Source: Polaromonas sp. (GTDB taxonomy: Bacteria > Pseudomonadota > Gammaproteobacteria > Burkholderiales > Burkholderiaceae_C). From it: 64,000 nucleotides of DNA. Position numbers and translations under genes: made by a program. Shown here piece after piece: positions 18,754-33,784 of this stretch. Below the pieces are notes generated by a model. The model did no database searches. It was given only the letters and a program-made list of their open reading frames with translations, and was not told the DNA's origin. The stretch's first letter is position 1. Each line of letters begins with the position of its first letter. Where the stretch lies: assembly GCA_021153985.1 (NCBI GenBank), contig JAJKJM010000041.1, positions 19,384 through 83,383 on the forward strand. Reading direction: 5' to 3'.

Positions 18754-18900
18754 TCACCACAACTGAATGGCGATAAACAGTGTCAATCCAAGCGCCAATA
18801 TGACCAGCACACCCAGAAACCGCTGGGCCGCACCTTCCCATCCACCCAACTCTGCAGGTGCGGAATCTTCATCGTGCGGGAATCTGGAGGGAACTGTCAT
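18754..18900 (-). CDS. Small single-span membrane protein, 48 residues
   Basis: Reading from ATG at 18898-18900 gives a 48-codon frame ending in TGA. The N-terminal half is polar and acidic (MTVPSRFPHDEDSAPAEL). The C-terminal half is one hydrophobic helix (FLGVLVILALGLTLFIAIQL) ending in W. This layout, with the helix ending at the stop codon, is hard to obtain by chance in high-GC non-coding DNA. The ribosome site is weak (CAGG 1-2 nt away). It is divergent from glgE and oriented like the alcohol dehydrogenase. I do not recognise the family. Confidence 0.5.
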   Translation of the reverse strand: MTVPSRFPHDEDSAPAELGGWEGAAQRFLGVLVILALGLTLFIAIQLW

Positions 18901-19174
18901 GCCTGAATTTAAAAACCGCCGGCTTTTGCGGCGTGTCGGCGAATCGCTGTTTCCGGATTCGGCTTGCGCCTACGGATCAAGCCTGCAATTCCAGGCCCTG
19001 GCTCTTGCCTTGCCGGTTCAGGCGTAAGCCTTCTCCCACAGTCGGACGCGCCACGCACATACCCGCAACAGGCCGCCACACCATTAAGTTGGGGTTTTGT
19101 TTTTCAAACGCCCGGCAGACGCACACACCGGGGGAAACCACCACCTCCGCCTATTTCCACAATCCCTACGCGCC

Positions 19175-22100
19175 ATGCCCTTGTTCCGACCCCGCATCTA
19201 CCGGCTCGACTCCCTCGGATTAACTTCGGGAGCAGGCACGGCCAGTGTGGCCGCAGGCATGGAGCGCGAGATTCGCGCTGCGGCTGCCGCCGGCTTTGAC
19301 CACCTCCTGTGCGATGCCGCGTCGGCACATGCCGGTGCCTTGTCCGCTGCAAAGGCCGCAGGCCTGGCGCCCCTGTTATGGCTGCCCTCTTTGTCGCTTG
19401 AATACACCGGCGAACCCGCCTGCCGCAAAGAGGCGGCATCAGCAAGCGCAGGCGCTGATGAATTGCCCGACCCGCGCTTTCCCCGGTCTCGCGCCCCCAG
19501 GGATTTCGGCGACATGCCCGCCCGGCAATGCCTGCAACGGAACTGTTCGGCCGGCCTGATCAGGGCGTTGCGCGAAGAAGCCTGGGCGGGTTTTTGCATC
19601 AGGCTGGACGGGCCGGAGCCGGCAGCCATGTTTGAAGAGGTGATCGCAGCGGTCCGGTCAGCGGCGCCGGATGGCAAATTTCTGGCGTGGACCCCCGGCG
19701 TGAGCGCCGCCCGATTGGCGTCCTTGGCCGGTTGCGGCTTTGACGCCGCCTTCACCTCCGGCGCATGGTGGGACTTTCGCGCGGGGTGGCTAGCCGAGGA
19801 AGCCCGGCGCCTGCGTCCTTTCGGCGCATTGATCGCGACAGTGGACACTGCGGGCCTGGGCGGCGACGCACGCTGGCCCGGTTCAGAAAACAATGCGGGG
19901 CCTTCGCGCTTTGAAAGCAGGCTGTGGCTGGCGGCCCTCACGGGAGACGGCCTCGTGGTCTCGCGCCAAGGGCTTGCCGCGCAATACCCGGCGTCAAGAA
20001 ACCAGGAAAACGAAGAGGACGAACCTGCCTTTCCTGAGGCCTTGAAGCCCGCCCTTGCGCTATGCGCCTCACGGCCTGCCGGGCCGGCCGCGGTACAAGG
20101 CGCGCCGTGGCGCATGCTGTCCGCGCCCGGCGCTCCCGCCGCCATCCTTGAAGCGTCCGCGGTCGCGCAAGGCGAGGCGGGGCGTTGGGTGCTGGTGGCC
20201 AATGCCACCGAAGCGCCGGTGCTGCTGGACCTGGCGGCCGCACTGGCGCGTTCCGACGGGTTGGCGGCCGCCCGCGCGCTCTGGCCTGCCGGCGAGGCAC
20301 CCCAGGGCTTGCTGGAGCTGGCGCCCGCCGAGGCCAGGGTGTTTGCCGCGGTGACAGATAAAAGCGCGAGCCCTTCGCGCAAAGACGCACGGCGTGCCCT
20401 GCGCGCGGCACTGCAGGCGCCCCGCATCGCCATCGAGCGCATCAGCCCTTCAGTCGACGACGGCCGCTTTGTGGCCAAGCGTTGTGTGGGTGACCGCCTG
20501 GCCGTGCAGGCCGATATCTTCGGCGAAGGCCACGACCTGCTGGCGGCCTGCGTGCAATGGCGCGCGGCCGACGAAGAAGACTGGCAGGAGGAGCCGCTGC
20601 GCCTGCTGGTCAATGACCGCTGGCAGGCTGAACTGCCGCTGAACCGCGTGGGCCGCTATGAATACTGCATCGAGGCCTGGCCCGATGTGTTCGGTGCCTG
20701 GCGCGACGAGGTCGCCAAGAAAAATGACGCGGGGCAGGACCTGGCGCTTGAGCTGCGCGAGGGCCGGCAGCTCCTGGAAGAGGCTCTTGCGCGGGCAGGG
20801 CAGGATGAACGCCAGCAGCTCAAACGCGGCTTGAGGCAAACCTTGGAGCAACTGGACAGCGCGCAAAAGCGGGCAGCCAAGGTCGGCCTCCTTCTGCGCA
20901 GCGAGGTTCAGCAGTTGATGAGGCAAGCCGACACACGCGCCTTCAGCGTGCGCAGCCCCCTGCTGAAGGTCGATGCCGAGCGCCGGGCGGCGGGCTTTGC
21001 CAGCTGGTACGAACTTTTCCCGCGTTCGCTGGGGCCGGACGCCGCCACCCATGGCACGTTGCGGGACGTGACGGACCGCCTGCCCGCCATCGCGGCGATG
21101 GGCTTTGACACGCTGTACTTTCCGCCGATTCACCCCATAGGGCGCAAGCACCGCAAGGGCCCGAACAATTCGCTGCAGGCGGGGCCGGATGACCCCGGCA
21201 GCCCCTACGCCATCGGTTCGGCAGAAGGCGGCCACGACGCCATCCATCCGGAACTCGGCACGCTGGAGGATTTCCGGGCGCTGGGCCGTGCGGCCAAGGC
21301 GCACGGCCTTGAACTGGCGCTGGATTTTGCGATTCAATGCTCTCCCGACCATCCCTGGCTGCAAGCGCATCCCGACTGGTTCCGCTGGCGGCCCGACGGC
21401 AGCATCCGCTATGCCGAGAACCCGCCCAAAAAATACCAGGACATCGTCAACGTCGACTTTTACGCGCCCGGCGCGCTGCCCAAGCTCTGGCTGGCGCTGC
21501 GTGACATCGTGCTGTTCTGGGTGGCTGAGGGCGTGAAGGTGTTTCGCGTCGACAACCCGCACACCAAGCCGATGCCGTTCTGGGAATGGCTGATCGACGA
21601 CGTGCGTGCCCGCTCGCCCGAGGTGATCTTTTTGTCTGAGGCCTTCACCCGGCCCAAGCCCATGTACCGGCTGGCCAAACTCGGGTTCTCGCAGTCTTAC
21701 AGCTACTTCACCTGGCGCCACACCAAACAGGAGTTCACCGACTACCTGACCGAGCTCACGCAAGGCGAGCCGCGCGAGTTTTTCCGGCCGCATTTTTTCG
21801 TCAACACGCCGGACATCAACCCCTATTTTCTGCAGCGCTCGGGCCGCGCGGGCTTTGTGATCCGGGCTGCGCTGGCCGCCACCCTGTCGGGGCTCTGGGG
21901 CCTCTACAGCGGCTTTGAACTGTGCGAAGCCGACCCGGTGCCGGGGAAAGAGGAATACCTTGATTCAGAAAAATACCAGCTGCGCCGGCGCGACTGGAAC
22001 CAGCCCGGCAACATCGTGCGCGAGATCACCTTGCTTAATGCGGCGCGGCATGCCAACCCCGCGCTGCAAACCCATCTGGGCCTGAAGTTCTGCCGCTCCT

Positions 22101-22375
22101 CGGGCGATCAGGTGCTGTGCTTTACCAAAACAGCGCCCGCCCTGCCCGGCGCCGGCCGCAACATCGTTTTCGCCGCGATCTGCCTGGACCCGCACGCCGC
22201 CCACAGCTGCGACTTCGAATTGCCGCTGGAAGACTGGGGCCTGCCCGAAGGCGCGGCCATTGAGGCCGAAGACCTGGTGCATGGCCACCGCTTCACGCTG
22301 CAAGGCCGCCACCACACGCTGCGGCTGGACCCGGGCGAGATGGCCTTTACCCTCTGGCGGCTCAGCCCGCCCTGA
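19175..22375 (+). CDS. glgE: Alpha-1,4-glucan:maltose-1-phosphate maltosyltransferase with N-terminal extra domain
   Basis: The C-terminal part (from about residue 410) is a complete GlgE of about 655 residues. It has the dedicated N domain, a GH13 barrel with nucleophile Asp at about 793 (FRVDNPHTKP), acid/base Glu at about 822 (LSEAFTRPK) and NTPDIN for the third acidic residue. GlgE extends alpha-1,4-glucan using maltose-1-phosphate in the cytoplasm. The first 400 residues are unusual: they look like a worn GH13-like barrel (WAGFCIRLDG, FDAAFTSGAWWDF, WVLVANATEAPVLL) without a clear catalytic set. Standard GlgE has about 670 residues against 1066 here. I chose ATG 19175, whose product fits the family start (MPLFRPRIY). 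First gene of the glucan/trehalose operon. Confidence 0.93.
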   Translation: MPLFRPRIYRLDSLGLTSGAGTASVAAGMEREIRAAAAAGFDHLLCDAASAHAGALSAAKAAGLAPLLWLPSLSLEYTGEPACRKEAASASAGADELPDPRFPRSRAPRDFGDMPARQCLQRNCSAGLIRALREEAWAGFCIRLDGPEPAAMFEEVIAAVRSAAPDGKFLAWTPGVSAARLASLAGCGFDAAFTSGAWWDFRAGWLAEEARRLRPFGALIATVDTAGLGGDARWPGSENNAGPSRFESRLWLAALTGDGLVVSRQGLAAQYPASRNQENEEDEPAFPEALKPALALCASRPAGPAAVQGAPWRMLSAPGAPAAILEASAVAQGEAGRWVLVANATEAPVLLDLAAALARSDGLAAARALWPAGEAPQGLLELAPAEARVFAAVTDKSASPSRKDARRALRAALQAPRIAIERISPSVDDGRFVAKRCVGDRLAVQADIFGEGHDLLAACVQWRAADEEDWQEEPLRLLVNDRWQAELPLNRVGRYEYCIEAWPDVFGAWRDEVAKKNDAGQDLALELREGRQLLEEALARAGQDERQQLKRGLRQTLEQLDSAQKRAAKVGLLLRSEVQQLMRQADTRAFSVRSPLLKVDAERRAAGFASWYELFPRSLGPDAATHGTLRDVTDRLPAIAAMGFDTLYFPPIHPIGRKHRKGPNNSLQAGPDDPGSPYAIGSAEGGHDAIHPELGTLEDFRALGRAAKAHGLELALDFAIQCSPDHPWLQAHPDWFRWRPDGSIRYAENPPKKYQDIVNVDFYAPGALPKLWLALRDIVLFWVAEGVKVFRVDNPHTKPMPFWEWLIDDVRARSPEVIFLSEAFTRPKPMYRLAKLGFSQSYSYFTWRHTKQEFTDYLTELTQGEPREFFRPHFFVNTPDINPYFLQRSGRAGFVIRAALAATLSGLWGLYSGFELCEADPVPGKEEYLDSEKYQLRRRDWNQPGNIVREITLLNAARHANPALQTHLGLKFCRSSGDQVLCFTKTAPALPGAGRNIVFAAICLDPHAAHSCDFELPLEDWGLPEGAAIEAEDLVHGHRFTLQGRHHTLRLDPGEMAFTLWRLSPP

Positions 22376-22387
22376 CTGGAGCAACAC

Positions 22388-25300
22388 ATGGGTGCCAACG
22401 ACAAAGTCATCGCGCAAATGCTGGGCAGGCCCGCGGCCGCGCCCGAAGACCCGCTCTGGTACAAGGACGCGGTCATCTACCAGGTGCACGTCAAGTCCTT
22501 CTTTGACGCCAACAACGACGGGGTCGGGGACTTCGCGGGCCTGATCGCCAAGCTGGACTACATTGCCGGCCTGGGCGTGACCTGCGTCTGGCTGCTGCCG
22601 TTTTACCCATCACCGCGCCGCGATGACGGCTACGACATCGCCGAATACCGCGGCGTCCACCCTGATTACGGCACGCTGGCCGATGCCCGGCGATTCGTGC
22701 AGGAAGCCCACAAGCGCGGGCTGCGCGTGATCACCGAGCTGGTGATCAACCACACCTCCGACCAGCACCCGTGGTTCCAGCGTGCGCGCCTGGCCAAGCC
22801 GGGCTCGGCCATGCGCAACTTCTACGTCTGGTCGGACAACGACCAGGCTTACAGCGGCACACGCATCATTTTCCTGGACACCGAAAAGTCCAACTGGACC
22901 TGGGACCCGGTGGCCAACGCCTTTTTCTGGCACCGCTTTTACTCACACCAGCCCGACCTTAATTTCGACAACCCGCTGGTGCTCAAGGAAGTGCTCAAGG
23001 TCATGAAGTTCTGGCTCGAGCTCGGTATCGACGGGTTGCGGCTGGACGCCGTGCCCTACCTGATTGAGCGCGAAGGCACCAGCAATGAGAACCTGGCGGA
23101 AACCCACACCATCCTCAAACGCATACGGGCCGAGCTCGACCGCAGCTTCCCCGGCCGCATGCTGCTGGCCGAGGCGAACATGTGGCCGGAAGACGTGCAG
23201 CCCTATTTCGGCGACGGCAACGAGTGCCATATGGCTTTTCACTTTCCGCTGATGCCGCGCATGTACATGGCGCTGGCCCAGGAAGACCGCTTCCCGCTGA
23301 CCGACATCCTGCGCCAGACACCGGAGATCCCGCCCAACTGCCAGTGGAGCATCTTCCTGCGCAACCACGACGAGCTGACGCTTGAGATGGTGACCAACCG
23401 CGAGCGCGACTACCTCTGGAACTTCTATGCCGAAGACCGCCGCGCCCGCATCAACCTCGGCATACGGCGGCGGCTGGCGCCGCTGCTCAAGCGCGACCGG
23501 CGCCGCATCGAGCTGCTCAACAGCTTTCTGCTGTCCATGCCGGGCACGCCGGTGATTTATTACGGCGACGAGATCGGCATGGGCGACAACATCCACCTGG
23601 GCGACAGGGACGGTGTGCGCACGCCGATGCAGTGGACGTCTGACCGCAACGCGGGCTTCTCGCGCGCCGACCCCGCCAGGCTGGTGCTGCCGCCCATCAT
23701 GGACCCGGTCTATGGCTTTCAGGCGATCAACGTCGAGGCACAGGACATCGATGCGCATTCGCTGCTCAACTGGATGCGGCGCCTGCTGCAGGTGCGCGGC
23801 AAACACCCGGCGTTCGGGCGCGGCAGCCTGCGCCTGCTTTACCCCAACAACCGCAAGATATTTGCCTACCTGCGTGAATACCATCATCCCGACACCGGCC
23901 CTCAGACAATACTTTGCGTCACCAACGTGTCCTCAACGTCGCAGGCGGTCGAGCTCGACCTGTCCGAGTTCACCGGCCGTGTGCCGGTTGAAATGCTGGG
24001 CGGCGTGGCCTTTCCGCCCATAGGCCAGCTGACCTATCTGCTGACGCTGCCGCCTTACGGCTTTAACTGGTTCGTGCTGGCCAGCAACAGCAACATGCCC
24101 TCATGGCACGCCCCCGCGCCCGAGCCACTGCCTGAGTTCGTCACGCTGGTGCTGCGTGGCGGCATCGAGGAACTGCTGGTGGGCCGTTCACGCGCCGCGC
24201 TCGAAAACGAAGCCTTGCCGCAATACCTGGTCAAGCGCCGCTGGTATGCGGCCAAGCAGCACGGCCGGCCCACGGTGCGCATAGACACCGTCAGCCGCAT
24301 GCCCGAGCCGGCGGACGCGCAGGCCGGCCACGTCCTGGTGCTGGCCGAGGTGAAGACGACGGTGGCTGATGAGCAGAGCCGCTACCTGATTCCGGTGGGC
24401 TTTGTCGGCGAGGACGATCCGGTGGCCGGCCTGCAGCAGCAACTGGCGCTGGCGCGCGTCAGGCGCGGCAAAGAGGTGGGTTTCATCACCGACGCTTTCG
24501 CGCTGGACCGCTTTGCGCTGCAGATGGTGGAACTGATGCGCAGTGAGGCACGCGTGCCCGCGCTGGACGGCGAGGTGCGGTTTGAGCCCACACCGGCACT
24601 GGCCGAAGCCGCCCTGCCGGCGGCGCCGGAGATACGCCGGATTTCGGCAGACCAGTCGAACAGCTCGGTGGTCATCGGCGACACCATCGTGCTCAAGATC
24701 ATCCGCAAGGTCGGTGAAGGCCTGCATCCCGAAGCCGAGATGGGACGCTTTTTGACGCTCAATGGCTTTGCCAACACCCCCGCCATGCTGGGCGAGGTGT
24801 CGCGCCTGAGCGAGAACGGCCGGCACTACACCCTGATGCTGATGCAGCGCTTCCTGCACAACCAGGGCGACGGCTGGCAATGGACGCTGGGCATCCTGGA
24901 GCGGGCCGCGCAGCACGGCAGCCTGCCTGTACTGGAGGCCGCCGGTGCCGGAGCTGTCACGCCCATGAATGAATTTGAGGCCTTCGTGACCACGCTGGGC
25001 CAGCGGCTTGGCGAGATGCACAGTGTGCTGGCCCGGCCCGGCAGTGAGCCTGCGTTCGCGCCCGGAGCCGCCGATGCCGCCATGCTAGCGCGCTGGGGCA
25101 AAGATGCCGTGGCCCAGCTCGACGCGGCCTTCAAGGTGCTGCAGGCGCCGCATGACTTCAGCGCCGAAGCGGCCGCACAGGCGCGTGCACTGCTCGGGCA
25201 ATACAAGCCCCTGCGGCAAGCGGCGGAGCAACTGGCGGCGAATGCGGCTGGCGCCCTGGCCATCCGCATCCATGGCGACTTCCACCTGGGCCAGGTGCTG

Positions 25301-25713
25301 GTGTCGTCCGGCGACGCCTGGATCGTTGACTTCGAGGGCGAACCCGCCAAGCCGCTGGAGCAGCGCCGGGCCAAGGCCAGCCCCTGGCGCGATGTAGCAG
25401 GCCTGCTGCGCTCCTTCGACTACGCGGCCGCCTTTTCCGCGCGCAGCCAGGAAGGCGCCGCGACTCCGGACCCGCAGCTGCTTGCCCAATACCGCACCAC
25501 GTCGTCGCAATCTTTTTTGGGGGCCTACCGGAACTACGCGCCCGCCGGCAGCGAAGTGGGCGCCGAAGCCCTGTTGAAGCTGTTCATGATGGAAAAAGCG
25601 GCTTATGAACTCTGCTACGAAGCGGCCAACCGGCCTGCATGGCTGGAGGTTCCGCTGCAGGGCCTGGCCCGGCTGGCTGAATCGCTGCTGGCCGACCCGC
25701 CACCGGAGGCCGC

Positions 25714-25717
<4 letters not shown>
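22388..25717 (+). CDS. treS: Trehalose synthase-maltokinase fusion (TreS-Mak)
   Basis: The 1109-residue protein joins two enzymes. The N-terminal domain (about 1-550) is GH13 trehalose synthase, which interconverts trehalose and maltose: nucleophile Asp about 220 (GLRLDAVPY), acid/base Glu about 262 ([11 protein letters not shown]), Asp about 328 (RNHDELTLE). The C-terminal domain (about 580-1105) is maltokinase with the kinase motif [10 protein letters not shown] (about 962) and metal-binding VDFEGEP (about 981). It makes maltose-1-phosphate from maltose and ATP. The product goes directly to GlgE, encoded 12 nt upstream. The start has GGAG 7 nt away, and the gene overlaps glgB by ATGA. The fusion is well known in proteobacteria. 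Confidence 0.96.
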
Positions 25718-27684
<1,967 letters not shown>

Positions 27685-27703
27685 ATCCGCAGGACACGCC
27701 AAC

Positions 27704-29876
<2,173 letters not shown>

Positions 29877-29884
<8 letters not shown>

Positions 29885-31646
29885 GGCCGGCTTCACCATG
29901 CCCTGGGGGGCGCAGTGGCTGGGTAATGGCCGCGCGGCTTTTCATCTGTGGGCGCCTGCCGCTTCTGCTGCCGGCGTGCTGCTGGACGGCCGCCGCCTTG
30001 CCATGACCAGCGGCAGCAACGGCCGCTGGTACGCGGAGGCAGACTGCACGGCCGGCACGCCCTACCGCTTCGAACTGACGCTGGCGGGCGGCAAGACGCT
30101 GTCGGTCGCCGACCCGGCCTCGCGCGCGCAGCAGGGCGATGTCGACAGCGACAGCCTGGTGATCGACCCCGCGTACCTATGGCAGCACAGCGGATGGCGG
30201 GGCCGGCCGTGGCACGAGGCGGTCGTGTACGAATTGCATGTGGGCGCGCTGGGCGGCTTTGAGGCGGTCGCCGAAAAGCTGCCGGCACTGGCCGCGCTTG
30301 GCATCACCGCGGTGGAGTTGATGCCGGTGGCCGACTTCCCGGGACCGCGCAACTGGGGCTACGACGGCGTGCTGCCCTTCGCACCTGACAGGGCCTACGG
30401 CACACCGTCGGATCTCAAGCGCCTGATCGACATCGCCCACGGGCTGGGCCTGATGGTGCTGCTGGACGTGGTCTACAACCACTTCGGGCCCGACGGCAAT
30501 TACCTGCACGACTACGCGCCGGACTTCTTCAAGCACGGAGAGGCCACGGCCTGGGGCGGCGCCATCGACTTCAGCCAGCCCGAAGTGCGCAGCTTCTTCA
30601 CCAGCAATGCGCGCTACTGGCTGGAGGAATACCGCTTCGACGGGCTGCGCATTGATGCGGCGCACGCCATTGCCGAGCAGGACTGGTTCCCGGAAATGGC
30701 CTCGGCCGTGCGGACGCATGCAGGCCCTGGGCGCCATGTGCACCTGGTGCTCGAACACGACGGCAACGCCGCCGGCCTGCTGCGGCGCGGCTTTGATGCG
30801 CAGTGGAACGACGACGGACACCATGCGCTGCACGTGCTGCTGACCGGCGAAACAGACGGCTATTACCGCGACTATGCCGATGCGCCAGCAGCCCGGCTTG
30901 CGCGCTGCCTGGCCGAAGGTTTTGCCTACCAGGGCGAGCCCTCGCCGCACCGCGGCGGCGCGGCACGCGGCGAGCCAAGCGCCGGTCTGCCGCCTACCGC
31001 TTTTGTGTTCTTCCTGCAGAACCACGACCAGACCGGCAACCGTGCGCAGGGCGAGCGGCTCACCGCGCTGGCCGCGCCGGCCGCGCTCCAGGCGGCGCAG
31101 GCCATGCAATTGCTGGCGCCGCAGATACCGCTGCTCTTCATGGGTGAGGAGTGCGGGTGCAGCGAGCCCTTCCTGTACTTCACCAGCCACCGCACACCGG
31201 AGCTGGCAGAAGCCGTGCGCCAGGGGCGGCGTGCTGAATTCGCCGCGTTTTCCGCTACCGGCAGCGGCGTGCCGGTACCCGACCCCAATGACGAAAGCAC
31301 ATTCGTGCGCTCCATTCCGCCGCACATCGGCGAGCAAGGCCATCCCGGGACGGCCGGCGTGCGCGAACTCCTGTCGCTGCGCCGCCGCCATATCGTGCCG
31401 CAGTTGCCGCACTGCCATGCGCTGGGCGCGCACGCCCTGGGGCCGGCGGCCGTGACAGCGCGCTGGCAGCTCGGCCCGCGTGTGCTGGTCTTTGTGCTCA
31501 ACCTGGGCGCCGGACCGGTCGAGGCGCCGGCGCTGCTGCTGCACCCGCGCGCCGACACGCTGTTTGACACCGGCGGCGTGCGTGAGGCCTTGGCCGGCGG
31601 CAGCGTACCGGGCCATGCCTTTGCCGCCCTGCTGGAGCCCGCATGA
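29877..31646 (+). CDS. treZ: Malto-oligosyltrehalose trehalohydrolase
   Basis: The 589-residue GH13 enzyme releases trehalose from the maltooligosyltrehalose made by TreY. It has an N-terminal beta-sandwich (WLGNGRAAFHLWAP), then the barrel with VELMPVADFPGPRNWGYDG, Asp about 260 (DGLRIDAAHAI), Glu about 293 (LVLEHDGNAAG) and FLQNHDQTGNRAQGERL, all diagnostic for TreZ. The start overlaps the glgX stop by 8 nt, and the stop overlaps malQ by 4 nt. Confidence 0.96.
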
Positions 31647-33784
31647 ACGGCGACGCTCTGCGCACCCTCGCGCGGGAAGCCGGCATTGCCGTGCAATGGA
31701 CTGACGCGTTCGGCCAGGAGCAACAGGTGCAGGATGAATCGCTGCGCGCGATACTCAGCGCGCTCCAGCTTCCGGCCGGCGATACCGGGCAATGCAAGGA
31801 GAGCCTTGCGCTGCTGCGCCGCCAGCCAGGACGCGCTCAGTGGCCGCCGCTGGTGATCGGCACCACAGGCCGGCCGGTCGCGCTCCCGGGCCATTTGCCG
31901 GCCGGCGCACGTTACCGGCTGCACCTTGAAGGCGGCACCACGGTGGAAGGCCGGCTGGAACAAGGGCAAGAAAGCGGCGCCCGGCTGCCGGCCCAGCAAA
32001 CCCCGGGGTATCACACGCTGGAAGCGGGTGGCCGGCGTTGCCTGCTCGCCATCGCACCGCAGCGTTGCTTCAGCCTGGCAGATGCCGCGGTGCGCCACGG
32101 CGCGGCCGGCGCCGCGCTGCCCTGGGGCCTGGTGGCCCAGATTTACAGCTTGCGTTGCACCGGTGACGCAGGCCTGGCCAGCTTCAGCGCACTGGAATCG
32201 CTTGCACGCGCCGCCGCCAGGCAAGGCGCGTCGGCGCTGGCGGTGAGCCCGCTGCACGCCATGTTCTGCGCGGCGCCTGAACGCTTCAGCCCGTATGCGC
32301 CCTCAAGCCGGATGTTTTTGAATGTGCTGCACCTGGACCCCGCGCGGGTGCTCGGCCAGGCGGCCCTGGAACAGGCCATTGCCGAACTGCCCGGCTGTGC
32401 CCAGGCCCTGGCCCGGCTGGAACAGGCCGACCTGGTGGACTGGCCGCAAGCGGCAAGCTGGCGGCTTCGCCTGTTGCGGATTTTGTTTGACCGCTGGCAT
32501 CAGGCACCCGCGCCGGAGCGGGAAAGCTTCAGGCAGTTTTGCGATCACGGCGGACAAGACCTGCTGGACCACGCCCGTTACGAAGCCCTGGACGCATGGC
32601 TGCGGCAGCAGCGGCCTGCCGTGGAAGGCAGCGACTGGCGGCAATGGCCCGAGGCCCTGCGCGACCCGCACGGGCAGGCTGTCAGGGACTTCGCCCGCGA
32701 CCACGCCGAGGCGGTGGACTTCCACCGTTTTCTGCAATGGCAGGCGCAGCTGGCGCGCGGGCGCGTGCAGCGCGAGGCCCGCGACGCGGGCATGGCCGTG
32801 GGCCTGATTGCCGACCTCGCGGTGGGCGCCGACCCGGGCGGAAGCCAGGCCTGGGGATTGCAGCCGGCCATGCTCCGAGGCTTGACGGTAGGCGCTCCAC
32901 CCGACCTGCTGGCACCGCAAGGCCAGAACTGGGGATTGGGCGCACTGTCGCCGCGCGCATTGCGGGAGCAGGGCTTCGCACCCTGGCTGGCCATGTTGCG
33001 CGCCAACATGGCACACAGCGGCGGCATCCGCATCGACCACGTGCTCGGGCTGCGCCGGCTGTGGCTGGTGCCTGAAGGCGCGCCGTCATCGGCCGGAGCC
33101 TACCTGCACTTCCCCTTGCAGGATTTGCTGCGGCTGACGGCCCTCGAAAGCCTGCGCCACCAGGCTGTGGTGATTGGTGAAGACCTGGGCACGGTGCCGC
33201 AGGGCTTTTCGCAGCAGTTGGCGGAGGCCGGCGTGCTGGGCATACGCGCGCTCTGGTTCCAGCGCGAGGGGCCTGATTTTCTGCCGCCGCAGGCTTGGCC
33301 GGCGTCGGCGATCGCCACCACCTCCACGCACGACCTGTGCACCGTTGCCGGCTGGTGGGCCGGGCGCGACATCACGCGGCGCGAAGCACTGGGACTGCTC
33401 GGGACTGAGCCCGGCGCGGCAAGTGCCGCGCGCAAGGAACGCGAAGCAGACAAAGCCGCGTTACAGGAGACGTTGAAGGAAGCGCTGCAAGACGCCGCCG
33501 CGGCGGAGGGTCCGGCCGAAGAACCGCCGCTGGGCGCGGTGCTGGCCTATGTGGGCAGCACGCCCGCGCCGCTGGTGCTGGCGCCGCTTGAGGATGTGCT
33601 GGGCGTGGTCGAGCAGCCGAACCTGCCGGGCACCGTGGAAGGCCATCCGAACTGGCGCCAGCGCCTGCCGCAGGACGCGGCCGTGATGCTCGATGCGCCG
33701 CCGGTCCGGCAGCGGCTCGTGCAGCTGGCCGCTGCGCGGCGCAAGGCTGCGGCCAACCCACCGCACGCGAAGGCCGCCGAATGA
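31643..33784 (+). CDS. malQ: 4-alpha-glucanotransferase (amylomaltase)
   Basis: The 713-residue GH77 enzyme disproportionates linear malto-oligosaccharides. An N-terminal accessory domain (about 1-150) precedes the GH77 barrel with AVSPLHAMF, Asp about 465 (IRIDHVLGLRRLWLVPEG), Glu about 513 (VVIGEDLGTVPQG) and TSTHDLCTVAGWW. An alanine/glutamate-rich stretch (about residues 593-625) near the C-terminus looks like a charged linker or helix. Placed between treZ and treY with 4-nt overlaps on both sides, it probably recycles the short oligosaccharides left by TreY/TreZ into chains long enough for reuse. Confidence 0.95.
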   Translation: MNGDALRTLAREAGIAVQWTDAFGQEQQVQDESLRAILSALQLPAGDTGQCKESLALLRRQPGRAQWPPLVIGTTGRPVALPGHLPAGARYRLHLEGGTTVEGRLEQGQESGARLPAQQTPGYHTLEAGGRRCLLAIAPQRCFSLADAAVRHGAAGAALPWGLVAQIYSLRCTGDAGLASFSALESLARAAARQGASALAVSPLHAMFCAAPERFSPYAPSSRMFLNVLHLDPARVLGQAALEQAIAELPGCAQALARLEQADLVDWPQAASWRLRLLRILFDRWHQAPAPERESFRQFCDHGGQDLLDHARYEALDAWLRQQRPAVEGSDWRQWPEALRDPHGQAVRDFARDHAEAVDFHRFLQWQAQLARGRVQREARDAGMAVGLIADLAVGADPGGSQAWGLQPAMLRGLTVGAPPDLLAPQGQNWGLGALSPRALREQGFAPWLAMLRANMAHSGGIRIDHVLGLRRLWLVPEGAPSSAGAYLHFPLQDLLRLTALESLRHQAVVIGEDLGTVPQGFSQQLAEAGVLGIRALWFQREGPDFLPPQAWPASAIATTSTHDLCTVAGWWAGRDITRREALGLLGTEPGAASAARKEREADKAALQETLKEALQDAAAAEGPAEEPPLGAVLAYVGSTPAPLVLAPLEDVLGVVEQPNLPGTVEGHPNWRQRLPQDAAVMLDAPPVRQRLVQLAAARRKAAANPPHAKAAE

